The position numbers and the translations under genes are program-made. From Sulfurimicrobium sp963779055 (GTDB lineage: Bacteria > Pseudomonadota > Gammaproteobacteria > Burkholderiales > Sulfuricellaceae): DNA of 64,000 nucleotides. The stretch is taken from contig CAVZWN010000001.1 in NCBI GenBank assembly GCA_963779055.1, positions 372,001 to 436,000 of the forward strand. The letters are read 5' to 3'. The notes below the pieces were generated by a model. That model made no database searches, was not told the DNA's origin, and was given only the letters and a program-made list of their open reading frames with translations. Below, piece by piece: positions 18,323-27,781 of this stretch (its first letter is position 1; the number at the start of each line of letters is the position of its first letter).

Positions 18323-20689
18323 CTAATGCCTGGCCTTCCATTTTTTCAGTAGCAAAGAATTGCTCACCACCGATACCGAACTCATGGCCATTGCCGCACC
18401 GGCAATCACCGGGCTCAGCATGCCGAAGGCGGCCAGCGGAATGCCCAGAACGTTGTAAAAGAAGGCAAAGAACAGGTTCTGGCGGATCTTGCCCAGGGTG
18501 GCGCGCGACAGGCTGATGGCATCGGCCACGCTGTTCAGGTCGTTGCGCATCAGGGTGATGTCCGCTGCCTCGATCGCTACGTCTGAGCCTGCGCCGATGG
18601 CGAAGCTGATATCCGCCGCGGCGAGTGCGGGCGCGTCATTGATGCCGTCACCCACCATGCCGACCACGCTGCCCTGTGTCTTGAGTTTCTGGACTTCTTC
18701 CGCCTTGTGCTGTGGCAGCACTTCAGCGCGGAAGCGCTCTATCCCTGCCTCGCGGGCAATCGCCTGAGCCGTGGCGAGATTGTCGCCCGTGAGCATGATG
18801 ACTTCGATACCCATTTCCTGCAGCCGCGCGACGGCCTGGGCTGAGCTGGTGCGCAGTGGATCGGAGATGGCGATATAGCCCAGAACGGCAGATGCATTCG
18901 CCACGGTGACGACTGTTTTCCCCTGGGCCTGCATTCTGGTCAGTAATTCCGTATCCGGTGCCAGGCCATTTTCAGAGATAAATAGCGGGGAACCCAGATA
19001 ATGGATTGCGCCGTCGATTTCGGCGCTTACGCCCTTGCCGGAAGTTGACTGGAAGTGGGAGATAGGCGGGAGTTCAAGTGCCTCTGATTTTGCCCGAGCC
19101 AGGATGGCCTGAGCCAGCGGGTGCTGTGAGCCCTGTTCCAGTGCTGCGGCAAGAGCCAGCAAATCTTTTTCAGCAATGCCTTCTGTCGGCTTGATGTCGC
19201 TGATCACGGGTTTGCCCTCGGTCAGCGTGCCGGTCTTGTCGACCACCAGGGTGCGGATTTTTTCCGCCCGTTCGAGCGCGGCGGCATTCTTCACCAGGAT
19301 GCCGATCCTGGCCCCGATGCCGGTGCCGACCATGATGGCGGTGGGCGTGGCAAGCCCAAGGGCGCAGGGGCAGGCGATCACCAGCACGGCGACCGCGTTG
19401 ACCAGCGCAAGGGTGAAGCTGCCGCCCAGCCACATCCAGAGCGCGAAAGTCACCAGGCTGATGGTGATCACCGTTGGCACAAAGATGCCTGAGATCGTAT
19501 CCGCCAGGCGCTGGATCGGCGCCTTGGAACCCTGTGCCTGCTCCACCATGTGGATGATGCCGGCGAGCAGGGTGTGGGAGCCGACCCCGGTGGCGCGGCA
19601 GCGCAGCATGCCTTCCTGGTTCTGCGTGGCGGCATACACCTTGGCGCCCGGTGCCTTGCCGACAGGCATGCTTTCGCCGGTGAGCATGGCTTCGACCACG
19701 CTGGAGTTGCCTTCGATGACTTCGCCGTCCACCGGGATGTTTTCACCGGCGCGGACGACAAAGATGTCTTCTGCCTGCACGTGCTCGATTTCCTCTTCCA
19801 CCATGACGCCGTCACGCTCCACCCATGCGGTGCGCGGCTGCAGCTTGATCAGCTCTTCGATGGCGGAGGAGGTCTTTGCCTTGGCGCGGGCTTCCAGCAG
19901 CTTGCCCAGCAATACCAGGGTGATGACCGCCGCTCCGGCTTCGAAATACACATGCTGCGGCAGGCTCCACAGGGTGACGACGGTACTGAACAGCCAGGCC
20001 ATGCTGGTGCCGAGCGCCACCAGCACATCCATGTTGGCGCCGCCGCCCCGCAATGCATGCCAGGCACCGGTATAAAAGCGTTTCCCGGCCCAGAACTGCA
20101 CCGGCGTGGCGAGTGCAAACTGGAGCCATCTCGGCAATAAGTCAGTGTGAGGATCGAACAGCATGAAAGGCATCTGGGCCAGCAGCGGCAGGGTCAGTAT
20201 GGCGGCGATCCAGAACATCCGGCGCTCGGCACGGAACTGCGCTTCCTTGCGCGCCTTTTCTTCGGCACGGCTGGTGCCGGCGATTTCGTAGGCCTTGTAG
20301 CCGGCCTTGCGCACCGCATCGGTCAACTGGGTAAGCGTAACCAGAGCCGCCTGGTAGCGGATGTGCGCTTTTTCCGTGGCGAAGTTGACGGTGGCTTCCA
20401 CGCCGTCGAGCTGGTTCAGAACTTTCTCGATGCGTGTGGCGCAGGCGGCACAGGTCATGCCGGTGATCTGCAATTCGGTGGATTTGAGCGGTACGGAGAA
20501 ACCGGTTTTGGCGATGGCGGCAACGAAGTCCGCAGGGGTGTTCAGTTTTTCGTCATATTCAATACGTGCTTTTTCAGCCGCAAGATTGACTACCGCTGTC
20601 ACACCGGGGAGCTTGTTAAGATTCCGCTCCAGCCGGGTGGAACATGCTGCACAGGTCATGCCCGCTATGGGCAGCTCGATGTGTTTCAT
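18323..20689 (-). CDS. copA: Copper-exporting P1B-type ATPase CopA
   Basis: 788 aa. Two N-terminal HMA domains (GMTCAACSTR about 9-18, GMTCAACATR about 78-87), then the P1B core: eight membrane segments with CPC (VIACPCALG), TGES actuator loop, DKTGTLT phosphorylation site, HP motif (GSQHPLA) and MVGDGINDAPAL hinge. CPC with two CxxC domains points to Cu(I)/Ag(I) efflux. Ribosome site GGAG before the ATG. Downstream of lysS on the same strand but 158 nt away; a small open frame lies in that gap. Confidence 0.95.
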   Translation of the reverse strand: MKHIELPIAGMTCAACSTRLERNLNKLPGVTAVVNLAAEKARIEYDEKLNTPADFVAAIAKTGFSVPLKSTELQITGMTCAACATRIEKVLNQLDGVEATVNFATEKAHIRYQAALVTLTQLTDAVRKAGYKAYEIAGTSRAEEKARKEAQFRAERRMFWIAAILTLPLLAQMPFMLFDPHTDLLPRWLQFALATPVQFWAGKRFYTGAWHALRGGGANMDVLVALGTSMAWLFSTVVTLWSLPQHVYFEAGAAVITLVLLGKLLEARAKAKTSSAIEELIKLQPRTAWVERDGVMVEEEIEHVQAEDIFVVRAGENIPVDGEVIEGNSSVVEAMLTGESMPVGKAPGAKVYAATQNQEGMLRCRATGVGSHTLLAGIIHMVEQAQGSKAPIQRLADTISGIFVPTVITISLVTFALWMWLGGSFTLALVNAVAVLVIACPCALGLATPTAIMVGTGIGARIGILVKNAAALERAEKIRTLVVDKTGTLTEGKPVISDIKPTEGIAEKDLLALAAALEQGSQHPLAQAILARAKSEALELPPISHFQSTSGKGVSAEIDGAIHYLGSPLFISENGLAPDTELLTRMQAQGKTVVTVANASAVLGYIAISDPLRTSSAQAVARLQEMGIEVIMLTGDNLATAQAIAREAGIERFRAEVLPQHKAEEVQKLKTQGSVVGMVGDGINDAPALAAADISFAIGAGSDVAIEAADITLMRNDLNSVADAISLSRATLGKIRQNLFFAFFYNVLGIPLAAFGMLSPVIAGAAMAMSSVSVVSNSLLLKKWKARH

Positions 20690-20707
20690 GGCGTGAGCTC
20701 CGGGGAG

Positions 20708-20809
20708 CTAATGTGATCGAGCGCCAATCGCCGAAGTGATCGAGCTTCCGTCAGACAGCGCTTTATCGATAACCACGAACCGTGCATAGAGGGACAGGGA
20801 GTTTGTCAT
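20708..20809 (-). CDS. Possible 33-residue leader peptide upstream of copA
   Basis: Short open frame (MTNSLSLYARFVVIDKALSD..., 33 aa) with a strong ribosome site (CGAGGAGATT, 9 nt before the ATG), ending 18 nt before copA. No cysteine or histidine cluster; I do not recognise it. It may be a translated leader of copA, or the stub of an older gene (SLYARFVVIDKAL looks like coding sequence). Codon use is ordinary. Confidence 0.35.
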   Translation of the reverse strand: MTNSLSLYARFVVIDKALSDGSSITSAIGARSH

Positions 20810-20847
20810 GGTATGAATCTCCTCGAATGGCTGAATAACAGCCGTCA

Positions 20848-22350
20848 CTATTCCAGGCGCATCTGCGGGAACAGGATGACATCGCGAATGCTCGGGCTGT
20901 CGGTCAGCAGCATGATCAGCCGGTCAATGCCGATGCCCTCGCCAGCCGTGGGCGGCAGTCCGTATTCCAGAGCGCGAATGTAGTCCGCGTCGTAGTGCAT
21001 GGCTTCCGCATCGCCTGCTTCCTTTTGACGCACCTGTTCCATGAAACGTTCCGCCTGATCTTCCGCATCGTTGAGCTCGGAAAATCCGTTAGCCAGTTCG
21101 CGGCCCACGATGAACAGTTCGAAACGATCGGTGATGCCCGGATTCTGGTCGTTGCGGCGCGCCAGCGGGGAGGTTTCCGCCGGATAGTCGATGATGAAAG
21201 TGGGCTGGATCAGCAGATGTTCGGTGGTTTCCTCGAACAGGGAAAGCTGCAGGCCGCCCACGCCGTCGGTGGGGTGATGGGCGGCATTCATTTCCTTGAG
21301 CGTGGCGAGCAGGAAGCTGCGGTCGTGCAACTGTTCGTCGCTAAATCTGCCGGCGTGGTATTTCTGGATCGCCTGGACGACGGTGAGACGGTCGAAAGGC
21401 TGCGCCAGATTGATGGTGTGCCCCTGATACTGCACCACGGCATGTCCCAGCACGCCTTTGGCCACATCGCGCAGCATGTTCTCGGTGAGGTCCATGAGGT
21501 ACTTGTAATCGCGATAGGCCTCGTAAAATTCGATCATGGTGAATTCGGGATTGTGGCGCGTCGAGAGGCCCTCATTCCTGAAGTTGCGGTTGATTTCGAA
21601 AACCTTTTCGAAACCGCCCACCACCAGGCGCTTGAGATACAGCTCGGGTGCAATGCGCAGGAACAGTTCCATGTCCAGCGCGTTGTGATGGGTGCTGAAG
21701 GGGCGCGCGGAGGCGCCGCCGGGGATCGGGTGCATCATCGGCGTTTCCACTTCCAGATAACCGCGTTCGACCAGGAAGGTGCGGATGCCCTGGATCACCT
21801 TCGAGCGCACCATGAAGGTCTTGCGTGTTTCTTCATTGGTGATCAGGTCGAGATAACGCTGGCGGTATTTCTGTTCCTGATCGGTCAGGCCGTGGAATTT
21901 TTCCGGCAGCGGGCGCAGGGATTTGGTCAGCAGGCGCAATTTGCTGGCGCGCAGTGAAAGCTCGCCCTTGTTGGTCTTGAACAGGGTGCCTGTGGCGGCG
22001 ATGATGTCGCCCATGTCCCAGTGCTTGAAGGCTTCGTGGGTCTCTGCGCCCACGCCCTCGTCATTGATGTAGAACTGGATGCGGCCGCCCATGTCCTGCA
22101 CCGTGGCAAAACTGGCCTTGCCCATCACGCGCTTGAGCATCATGCGCCCGGCAATGGATACTTCGATGTTCTGGCCATCGAGGTCTTCCTTAAGCACATC
22201 GCCGTAAAGAAGCTGCAGATCCGCTGCCATGTGGGTGCGGTCGAAATCATTGGGGAAGGCGATCCCTTCCTTGCGCAGTTGGCCCAGCTTGGCCCGGCGC
22301 TCGGCGATGATCTGATTTTCGTCCTGTTGAATTGATTCCTGCTCGCTCAT
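20848..22350 (-). CDS. lysS: Lysyl-tRNA synthetase, class II
   Basis: Charges tRNA-Lys. 500 aa. N-terminal OB-fold anticodon domain (about 55-150), then the class II core with motif 2 (RNFRNEGLSTRHNPEFTMIEFYEAY) and motif 3 (GLPPTAGEGIGIDRLIMLLTD). It begins 4 nt after the prfB stop; prfB-lysS is a conserved operon in proteobacteria. Confidence 0.96.
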   Translation of the reverse strand: MSEQESIQQDENQIIAERRAKLGQLRKEGIAFPNDFDRTHMAADLQLLYGDVLKEDLDGQNIEVSIAGRMMLKRVMGKASFATVQDMGGRIQFYINDEGVGAETHEAFKHWDMGDIIAATGTLFKTNKGELSLRASKLRLLTKSLRPLPEKFHGLTDQEQKYRQRYLDLITNEETRKTFMVRSKVIQGIRTFLVERGYLEVETPMMHPIPGGASARPFSTHHNALDMELFLRIAPELYLKRLVVGGFEKVFEINRNFRNEGLSTRHNPEFTMIEFYEAYRDYKYLMDLTENMLRDVAKGVLGHAVVQYQGHTINLAQPFDRLTVVQAIQKYHAGRFSDEQLHDRSFLLATLKEMNAAHHPTDGVGGLQLSLFEETTEHLLIQPTFIIDYPAETSPLARRNDQNPGITDRFELFIVGRELANGFSELNDAEDQAERFMEQVRQKEAGDAEAMHYDADYIRALEYGLPPTAGEGIGIDRLIMLLTDSPSIRDVILFPQMRLE

Positions 22351-22354
22351 GCGA

Positions 22355-23459
22355 TTAAACCCCTTGTTTTAAGCTTGCTTCGATGAAGTCGTCGAGCTCG
22401 CCATCGAGCACGGCCTGAGTGTTGCCGACTTCGTAGTTGGTGCGGAGATCCTTGATGCGCGACTGGTCGAGCACGTAGGAGCGGATCTGGTGACCCCAGC
22501 CGATATCGGTCTTGGAGTCTTCCATGCTTTGCTTTTCCTCGTTGCGCTTGCGCAATTCCAGTTCATACAGACGCGCTTTCAGCATGGCCATGGCTTCGGC
22601 CCGGTTGCGGTGCTGCGAGCGGTCGTTCTGGCATTGCACCACGATGTTGGTGGGCAGGTGGGTGAGGCGGACCGCCGAATCGGTCTTGTTGATGTGCTGT
22701 CCGCCAGCGCCGGAAGCGCGGTAGGTGTCGACGCGCAGATCGGCCGGGTTGATTTCCACTTCGATCGATTCATCCACTTCGGGATAGACGAATACGCTGG
22801 AAAAGGAAGTGTGGCGGCGATTGCCGGAATCAAACGGCGATTTGCGCACCAGCCGGTGCACACCGGATTCCGAGCGCAGATAGCCAAAGGCATATTCGCC
22901 GCTGATCTTGAGCGAGACGCTCTTGATGCCGGCGACCTCGCCCTCGGATTCTTCCAGCACTTCGATCTTGAAGCCCTTGCGCTCGCAGTAGCGCACGTAC
23001 ATGCGCAGCAGCATCGAAGCCCAGTCCTGTGCTTCGGTGCCGCCAGAGCCGGCCTGAATGTCGAGGAAGCAGTTGTTGGGATCCATCGGATGCGAGAACA
23101 TGCGGCGGAATTCCATGCCCGACACGATTTTTTCCAGTTCGGCAGCATCGTTATCGATGCTGACCAGCGAGTCATCGTCGCCTTCCTCGCGCGCCATGTC
23201 GAACAGCTCGATCGAATCACGCAGCGACTGATCCAGCCGGGTCAGGGTATCGACGACGTTTTCCAGTTCGCGGCGTTCCTTGCCCAGTTCCTGGGCTCTC
23301 TTGGCGTCGTTCCAGACGGCCGGGTCTTCGAGCAGCTGGACAACTTCGGTCAGGCGCTCCTGTTTGACATCGTAGTCAAAGATACCCCCGAAGGTCCTGG
23401 CCGCGCTTCATCAGGTCGGCCAGATGGTTTTCGATGGCGTTGAGTTGTTCGGCTTCCAT
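22355..23459 (-). CDS. prfB: Peptide chain release factor 2 (programmed +1 frameshift)
   Basis: Releases peptides at UGA and UAA. Residues 1-27 (from ATG at 23459; an ATG at 23465 is equally possible) end at an in-frame TGA (23378-23376); reading continues at +1 with GACTACGATG, giving about 367 aa in all, against 365 in E. coli. The second part carries the SPF codon-recognition tripeptide (RKSPFDSG) and the GGQ catalytic motif (SGAGGQHINK). RF2 controls its own level through this shift. Followed by lysS. Confidence 0.95.
23375..23390 (-). promoter_or_regulatory. RF2 +1 programmed frameshift site
   Basis: Reads CGGGGGTATCTTTGAC on the minus strand: a Shine-Dalgarno-like GGGGG three nt before the slippery CTT, followed by TGA C. 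Only the first base differs from the E. coli site. When RF2 is scarce the ribosome slips from CTT to TTT and continues in the +1 frame. Confidence 0.95.
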
Positions 23460-23561
23460 GTGCATTTCTTTGTGCGATTCAAAACGCGAAATTATACCAG
23501 AAGGCGCAGGCGTGATCAGGGCGGCGGTGTGGGTAAAAAAACGGCATAATTGAGGCCAATC

Positions 23562-24368
23562 ATGAATGCCATTACGACAGAACCCCTGCCTTGGGCCAAG
23601 GTTTACGGCGAGCCGCTGGTTGAGCTGCCGCAGGATCTGTACATCCCGCCCGACGCGCTGGAGGTTTTTCTCGATGCTTTCGAAGGCCCCCTCGATCTTC
23701 TTCTTTACCTGATCCGGCGCCAGAATCTCGATGTGCTGAATATCCCGATGTCGGAAGTGACCCGGCAGTACATGCAATATGTGGAAATGATGCGCGAGAA
23801 ACAGCTCGAACTGGCTGCCGATTATCTGCTCATGGCCGCCTTGCTGATCGAGATCAAATCACGCATGTTGTTGCCACGTCCGGTGGCGAGCCACGACGAA
23901 GAGCAGGACCCGCGCGCCGAGCTGGTGCGCCGTTTGCTTGAATACGAGCGCATGAAGCTGGCGGCGCAGCAGCTGGACACACTGCCGCAGGCGGGGCGCG
24001 ATTTCGCGCTGGTTCAGGTGTGGCTGGAGCAGACTGACGAGAAACGCTTGCCGGAAGTGAACCCGGACGATTTGCGTCAGGCCTGGCTGGGTGTGGCGGC
24101 GCGTGCCAGGGTGCATCGCCATCATCGGGTGACACGTGAAGAGCTGTCGGTGCGCGAGCACATGAGCCTGATCCTGCGCCGTCTTCAGGGTGGCGGATTT
24201 GTCGAGTTTGAAGCGCTGTTTGAGGTTGAAAAAGGCTTGCCGGAGGTGGTGGTGACATTTCTCGCGCTGCTGGAACTGGCGCGCGAGTCGCTGGTGGAAA
24301 TCAGCCAGACGGAAGCTTTTGCAATGATCTATGTTAAGCTGGCTGAAACGGGAAGCTCGCTGGAATGA
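23562..24368 (+). CDS. scpA: Segregation and condensation protein A
   Basis: Kleisin subunit of the SMC-ScpAB chromosome condensin. 268 aa from the ATG at 23562 (TTGAGG ribosome site 6 nt before). The family start FEGPLDLLLYLIRRQNLDVLNIPMSEVTRQYM is at about residues 43-75, and the winged-helix C-terminus (FVEFEALF...VVTFLALLELARESLVEI) is intact. It overlaps scpB by 4 nt (ATGA). Confidence 0.93.
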   Translation: MNAITTEPLPWAKVYGEPLVELPQDLYIPPDALEVFLDAFEGPLDLLLYLIRRQNLDVLNIPMSEVTRQYMQYVEMMREKQLELAADYLLMAALLIEIKSRMLLPRPVASHDEEQDPRAELVRRLLEYERMKLAAQQLDTLPQAGRDFALVQVWLEQTDEKRLPEVNPDDLRQAWLGVAARARVHRHHRVTREELSVREHMSLILRRLQGGGFVEFEALFEVEKGLPEVVVTFLALLELARESLVEISQTEAFAMIYVKLAETGSSLE

Positions 24369-24919
24369 CACCCCTGAATGAAATTAAAATTGTGCTGGAA
24401 ACAGCCCTGATTTCCAGCCAGGAGCCCTTGTCCGTGAACCAGTTGGGCAAGCTGTTTGATGAAGAACTGGGGGCGGAAACCTTGCGCAAACTGCTTGAGG
24501 AATTACGCCGTGACTGGATTGGGCGCGGCGTCGAGCTGGTCAGCGTGGCTGGAGGATGGCGCTTTCAGACGCGCCCGGAATTTCAGCGGTACCTGAATCG
24601 GCTCAACCCCGAGAAGCCGCCGCGCTATTCGCGGGCCGTGATGGAAACCCTGTCTATCATCGCTTACCGGCAGCCGGTGACGCGCGGCGACATAGAAGAA
24701 ATTCGCGGTGTGGCGGTTTCCACGCATGTGATCAAAACACTGGAAGAACGCGGCTGGATTGATGGCGTTGGACATCGCGACGTGCCGGGCCGGCCGGTTC
24801 TGTTTGCTACGACAAGAAAATTTCTGGATGATCTCAACCTGCGTTCGCTGGGTGAATTGCCTCCACTGGAAGAATTGGCTGCTTTGAATAATGCGGTTGG
24901 AATAGAAGAAAATGCCTGA
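24365..24919 (+). CDS. scpB: Segregation and condensation protein B
   Basis: Partner of ScpA in the SMC condensin complex; 184 aa, two winged-helix domains. The signature VMETLSIIAYRQPVTRGDIEEIRGV occupies the middle and GRPVLFATTRKFLDDLNL the end. It overlaps scpA by 4 nt and rluB by 8 nt, so the three genes are one translation-coupled operon. Confidence 0.93.
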   Translation: MTPLNEIKIVLETALISSQEPLSVNQLGKLFDEELGAETLRKLLEELRRDWIGRGVELVSVAGGWRFQTRPEFQRYLNRLNPEKPPRYSRAVMETLSIIAYRQPVTRGDIEEIRGVAVSTHVIKTLEERGWIDGVGHRDVPGRPVLFATTRKFLDDLNLRSLGELPPLEELAALNNAVGIEENA

Positions 24920-25799
24920 AAGATTACATAAAATGCTGGCCCAGGAGGGCTTGGGATCGCGCCGCGAAATGGAAGAACTGATTCGTGGCGGGAAAGTGAC
25001 AGTGAACGGCCAGGTGGCTGAAATCGGCGCGCAGGTGGAAGATGACGACCTGGTCAAGGTCAATGGCCGCGCAGTTCGCTTCCGCATGGCATCCAAGCTG
25101 CCGAGGGTTTTGCTTTATCACAAACCTGAAGGTGAAATTGTCAGCCGCGACGACCCGGAAAAACGCGAGAGCGTGTTCGATGTGTTGCCGCAGATTCGCG
25201 GCGGCAAATGGATTGCGGTGGGCAGGCTGGATTTCAATACCAGCGGCTTGCTGATTTTTACCACTTCCGGCGAATTGGCGAATCACCTCATGCATCCGCG
25301 CTTTGAGGTGGAGCGGGAGTACGCGGTGCGTACGCGCGGTGAACTGACACCGGATCAGCTGCAACAACTGCGCCAGGGTGTCGAGATGGAAGATGGTCCT
25401 GCCAGATTCGAGAGTCTGGTGGACGAAGGCGGTGAAGGCAGTAATCACTGGTATCGCGGCGTACTCAAGGAAGGCCGGAACAGGGAAGTGCGCCGCATGT
25501 TCGAGGTGATGGGTCTGACTGTGAGCCGGTTGATGCGGGTTCGCTTCGGCATCCTGAGCCTGCCGCCGCGTGTCAAGCGCGGCCGCTGGCTTGAGCTGGA
25601 GCCCGCGCAGGTGGTGGAAGTTTTGCACTGGGCGGGTATCGCCCTGCCGGAGGCGCCAAGATCGGCAGAAGGGCGCAAAGCGCCCCCCATTGACAAGCAG
25701 GGAGCAGAGCGCAAATCGCGTTCCCAGCCCCCACGCACTCCGCGGGTATCAAAAAAAACCCCTTTCAGACAGTCCACCAGAAAAGTGACGGGTCGCTAG
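24912..25799 (+). CDS. rluB: 23S rRNA pseudouridine-2605 synthase RluB
   Basis: 295 aa. S4 domain at residues 1-48 (RLHKMLAQEGLGSRREMEELI), then the RsuA-type catalytic domain with GRLDFNTSGLL (catalytic Asp) and GRNREVRRMFE. The last ~45 residues are a basic, disordered Lys/Arg/Pro tail, common in RluB proteins of this group. It overlaps scpB by 8 nt, as in many betaproteobacteria. Confidence 0.9.
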   Translation: MPERLHKMLAQEGLGSRREMEELIRGGKVTVNGQVAEIGAQVEDDDLVKVNGRAVRFRMASKLPRVLLYHKPEGEIVSRDDPEKRESVFDVLPQIRGGKWIAVGRLDFNTSGLLIFTTSGELANHLMHPRFEVEREYAVRTRGELTPDQLQQLRQGVEMEDGPARFESLVDEGGEGSNHWYRGVLKEGRNREVRRMFEVMGLTVSRLMRVRFGILSLPPRVKRGRWLELEPAQVVEVLHWAGIALPEAPRSAEGRKAPPIDKQGAERKSRSQPPRTPRVSKKTPFRQSTRKVTGR

Positions 25800-25880
25800 G
25801 CCTTGCATGGCGGTTGATTCGGCTTCACCAAACAGGTAACCTAATGGCATGGATTCATAAACAATAATGGAGGCTGAAAC

Positions 25881-26213
25881 ATGTACACCGAAATCGAAGA
25901 TAACGAAATGCTGGATGTGGTAACGCGCGAAAAACTGGTAGCTGATCTGAAAGTCGTGATCGCAGATACCGAAGAGTTGCTGCGTGCCACCGCCAATCAG
26001 GCCGGTGAGAAGATTGCCGAGATTCGTGTCAAGGCCGAAGAAAACCTGCGTAATGCAAAGATTCGTCTGGCACGTGCCGAGGCAGCGCTTGTCGAGCGTA
26101 CCAAGGCGGCAGCCAAAGCAACCGATGATTATGTTCGTGCCAATCCATGGCGAGCTGTAGGTATCGCCGCAGGCGCAGGTTTCATTATCGGTCTGCTGGT
26201 GGGTCGCCGCTGA
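25881..26213 (+). CDS. DUF883 family (ElaB/YqjD) membrane-anchored ribosome-associated protein
   Basis: 110 aa: a long amphipathic helical N-terminal part (residues about 10-80, coiled-coil-like AEIRVKAEENLRNAKIRLARAEAAL) and one C-terminal membrane segment in ANPWRAVGIAAGAGFIIGLLVGRR, the hallmark of YqjD/ElaB. In E. coli these proteins tether stalled ribosomes to the inner membrane in stationary phase. First gene of a yqjD-yqjE-yqjK-like operon. Confidence 0.88.
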   Translation: MYTEIEDNEMLDVVTREKLVADLKVVIADTEELLRATANQAGEKIAEIRVKAEENLRNAKIRLARAEAALVERTKAAAKATDDYVRANPWRAVGIAAGAGFIIGLLVGRR

Positions 26214-26217
26214 TTTG

Positions 26218-26613
26218 ATGTCTGCCGGTCCTACACCTGATCGCGGCGAGCAGCCCGGCCTGTTTGGTTCGGTCAAGGGTCTTGCTGCAGGTGGTGTGGC
26301 TATTGTCCGCACCCGGCTGGAACTTCTCTCTACCGAGGTGGCAGAAGAAAAGGAGCGTTTGCTTTCCCTGTTATGGCTGGGACTGGCGGCGCTTTTTTTT
26401 ATTGGACTTGGTATTGTTTTTGCAGCCGTTTTTCTGACGGTTGCCTTTTGGGATGGCCATCGCCTGCTGGTCCTCAGCATGCTTACAGTGCTGTTTCTGG
26501 GGGTCGGCTTTACGGCTCTGTCCGTGGCGCTGAAACAGAGCCGCAATGGGTCAAAACTGTTTGCTGCGAGCCTTGCTGAGCTTTCCAAAGATCAGGATCA
26601 TTTACGCCCGTGA
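26218..26613 (+). CDS. YqjE-like inner membrane protein (phage-holin superfamily, DUF1469)
   Basis: 131 aa. Amphipathic N-terminus with VRTRLELLSTEVAEEKERL, then two membrane spans (about residues 55-80 and 84-106), as in YqjE. It starts 4 nt after the DUF883 gene and overlaps the next gene by 4 nt. Role unknown; linked to envelope stress and ribosome hibernation genes by context only. Confidence 0.82.
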   Translation: MSAGPTPDRGEQPGLFGSVKGLAAGGVAIVRTRLELLSTEVAEEKERLLSLLWLGLAALFFIGLGIVFAAVFLTVAFWDGHRLLVLSMLTVLFLGVGFTALSVALKQSRNGSKLFAASLAELSKDQDHLRP

Positions 26614-26900
26614 GCAAGCGCCTGATAGAACTCGCCGAACGCCGTGAGCGGTTGATTGCCCTTGCAGCTTTGCAGCGTTCCGGGTTTTCCCGCAATCTTT
26701 CTCCATTTAAAGCAGGGTGTGCCGTGGCCGACAAGGGGGTTATGGCAGTGCGTTACCTTCAGCAGCACCCCGCGCTGGTGGCCGGGGGGGTGGGGCTGCT
26801 GGTCGCGCTAAGGCCGCGCAAGGCTTTCGGCTGGCTGCGGCGTGGATGGTTTGCCTGGCGCATGGTGCAAAAGCTGCGTCAGCGTGTGGGCGTAATTTAG
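26610..26900 (+). CDS. YqjK-like protein
   Basis: 96 aa from a GTG start overlapping the preceding stop (GTGA). Begins SKRLIELAERRERLIALAALQR, like YqjK, which is usually third after yqjD-yqjE. One weak hydrophobic stretch (about residues 52-66, PALVAGGVGLLVALRP) and a basic C-terminus. No known function. Confidence 0.72.
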   Translation: MSKRLIELAERRERLIALAALQRSGFSRNLSPFKAGCAVADKGVMAVRYLQQHPALVAGGVGLLVALRPRKAFGWLRRGWFAWRMVQKLRQRVGVI

Positions 26901-27031
26901 TAGGAGGTTCGAACAGGGGGCGGATTCTGTTCGCTTCGAGCTCCTATGGCAGCCATGAAATGGCGGCTTCTTGGTACCCCAACTGACTTGCCCGGTGTCT
27001 TCTTCTGTCGAAATTGTGAATAGAGGTTCCT

Positions 27032-27736
27032 GTGGCGCTTCCCCAGATCTGCGTATGGCATGAATACTCCGACGCCGCGTTGCTTTACCGGCGCGTGGCG
27101 GAAGGAATAGCGCGCGTGGCTGGCGAAGCGATCGCCCAGAGGGGGCGATTCAGTGTCGTATTGGCAGGGGGAAGTACACCTCGGTCGGTATATCAGCTCC
27201 TGTGCCATATCCGGACTGACTGGAACGCCTGGCATATCTATTATGGCGACGAGCGATGTTTGCCCGTGGATCATCCCGACCGCAACAGCGTGATGGCCGA
27301 TCAGGCCTGGCTTCAACATGTGGCAATTCCAGATGCGCAGATCCACCGGATTCCGGCACAACTGGGTGCCGAAGCGGCTGCATTCCAGTATTCCAGGGAA
27401 ATGGATGAGATAGATGATTTCGACCTGGTGCTGCTGGGCCTTGGGCAGGATGGGCACACGGCCAGTCTTTTTCCAGGGCAGGAGTGGGGGAGCACTGAGA
27501 ATTGCGCTGCGGCATTGGCTGTGCATGATGCGCCCAAGCCGCCGCCAGATCGTGTTTCGCTCAGTGCCTGGCGCCTCAGTCGCGCCTGCAAAGTGTGGTT
27601 TCTGGTGACGGGAGAAGACAAGCACGATGCAGTACAGGCGTGGCGCTGTGGCGAAAATATCCCCGCCGCCTCCATTGGGCCGTCAAATGCTGTGGATGTC
27701 TGGCTTTCCGGAGTGGATCCGAATAAGCAGACATGA
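27032..27736 (+). CDS. pgl: 6-phosphogluconolactonase
   Basis: Hydrolyses 6-phosphogluconolactone in the oxidative pentose phosphate pathway. 234 aa with family motifs VVLAGGSTPRSVYQLL (about 42-57), YYGDERCLPVDHPDRNS and LLGLGQDGHTASLFPG. GTG start preceded by AGAGG. zwf and gnd are not in the window. A terminator follows directly. The 131 nt before it hold no gene. Confidence 0.92.
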   Translation: MALPQICVWHEYSDAALLYRRVAEGIARVAGEAIAQRGRFSVVLAGGSTPRSVYQLLCHIRTDWNAWHIYYGDERCLPVDHPDRNSVMADQAWLQHVAIPDAQIHRIPAQLGAEAAAFQYSREMDEIDDFDLVLLGLGQDGHTASLFPGQEWGSTENCAAALAVHDAPKPPPDRVSLSAWRLSRACKVWFLVTGEDKHDAVQAWRCGENIPAASIGPSNAVDVWLSGVDPNKQT

Positions 27737-27770
27737 AAAAAGGGGGCCATTTTTGCCCCCTTGCATTTTT
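27735..27770. terminator. Bidirectional rho-independent terminator
   Basis: The stem GGGGGC-CATTTTT-GCCCCC is flanked by A-run and T-run on both sides. It ends pgl on the plus strand and the lipoprotein gene on the minus strand; the minus-strand version (followed by CCCCCTTTTTT) is the stronger. Confidence 0.85.
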
Positions 27771-27781
27771 CCTGCTGCGAA

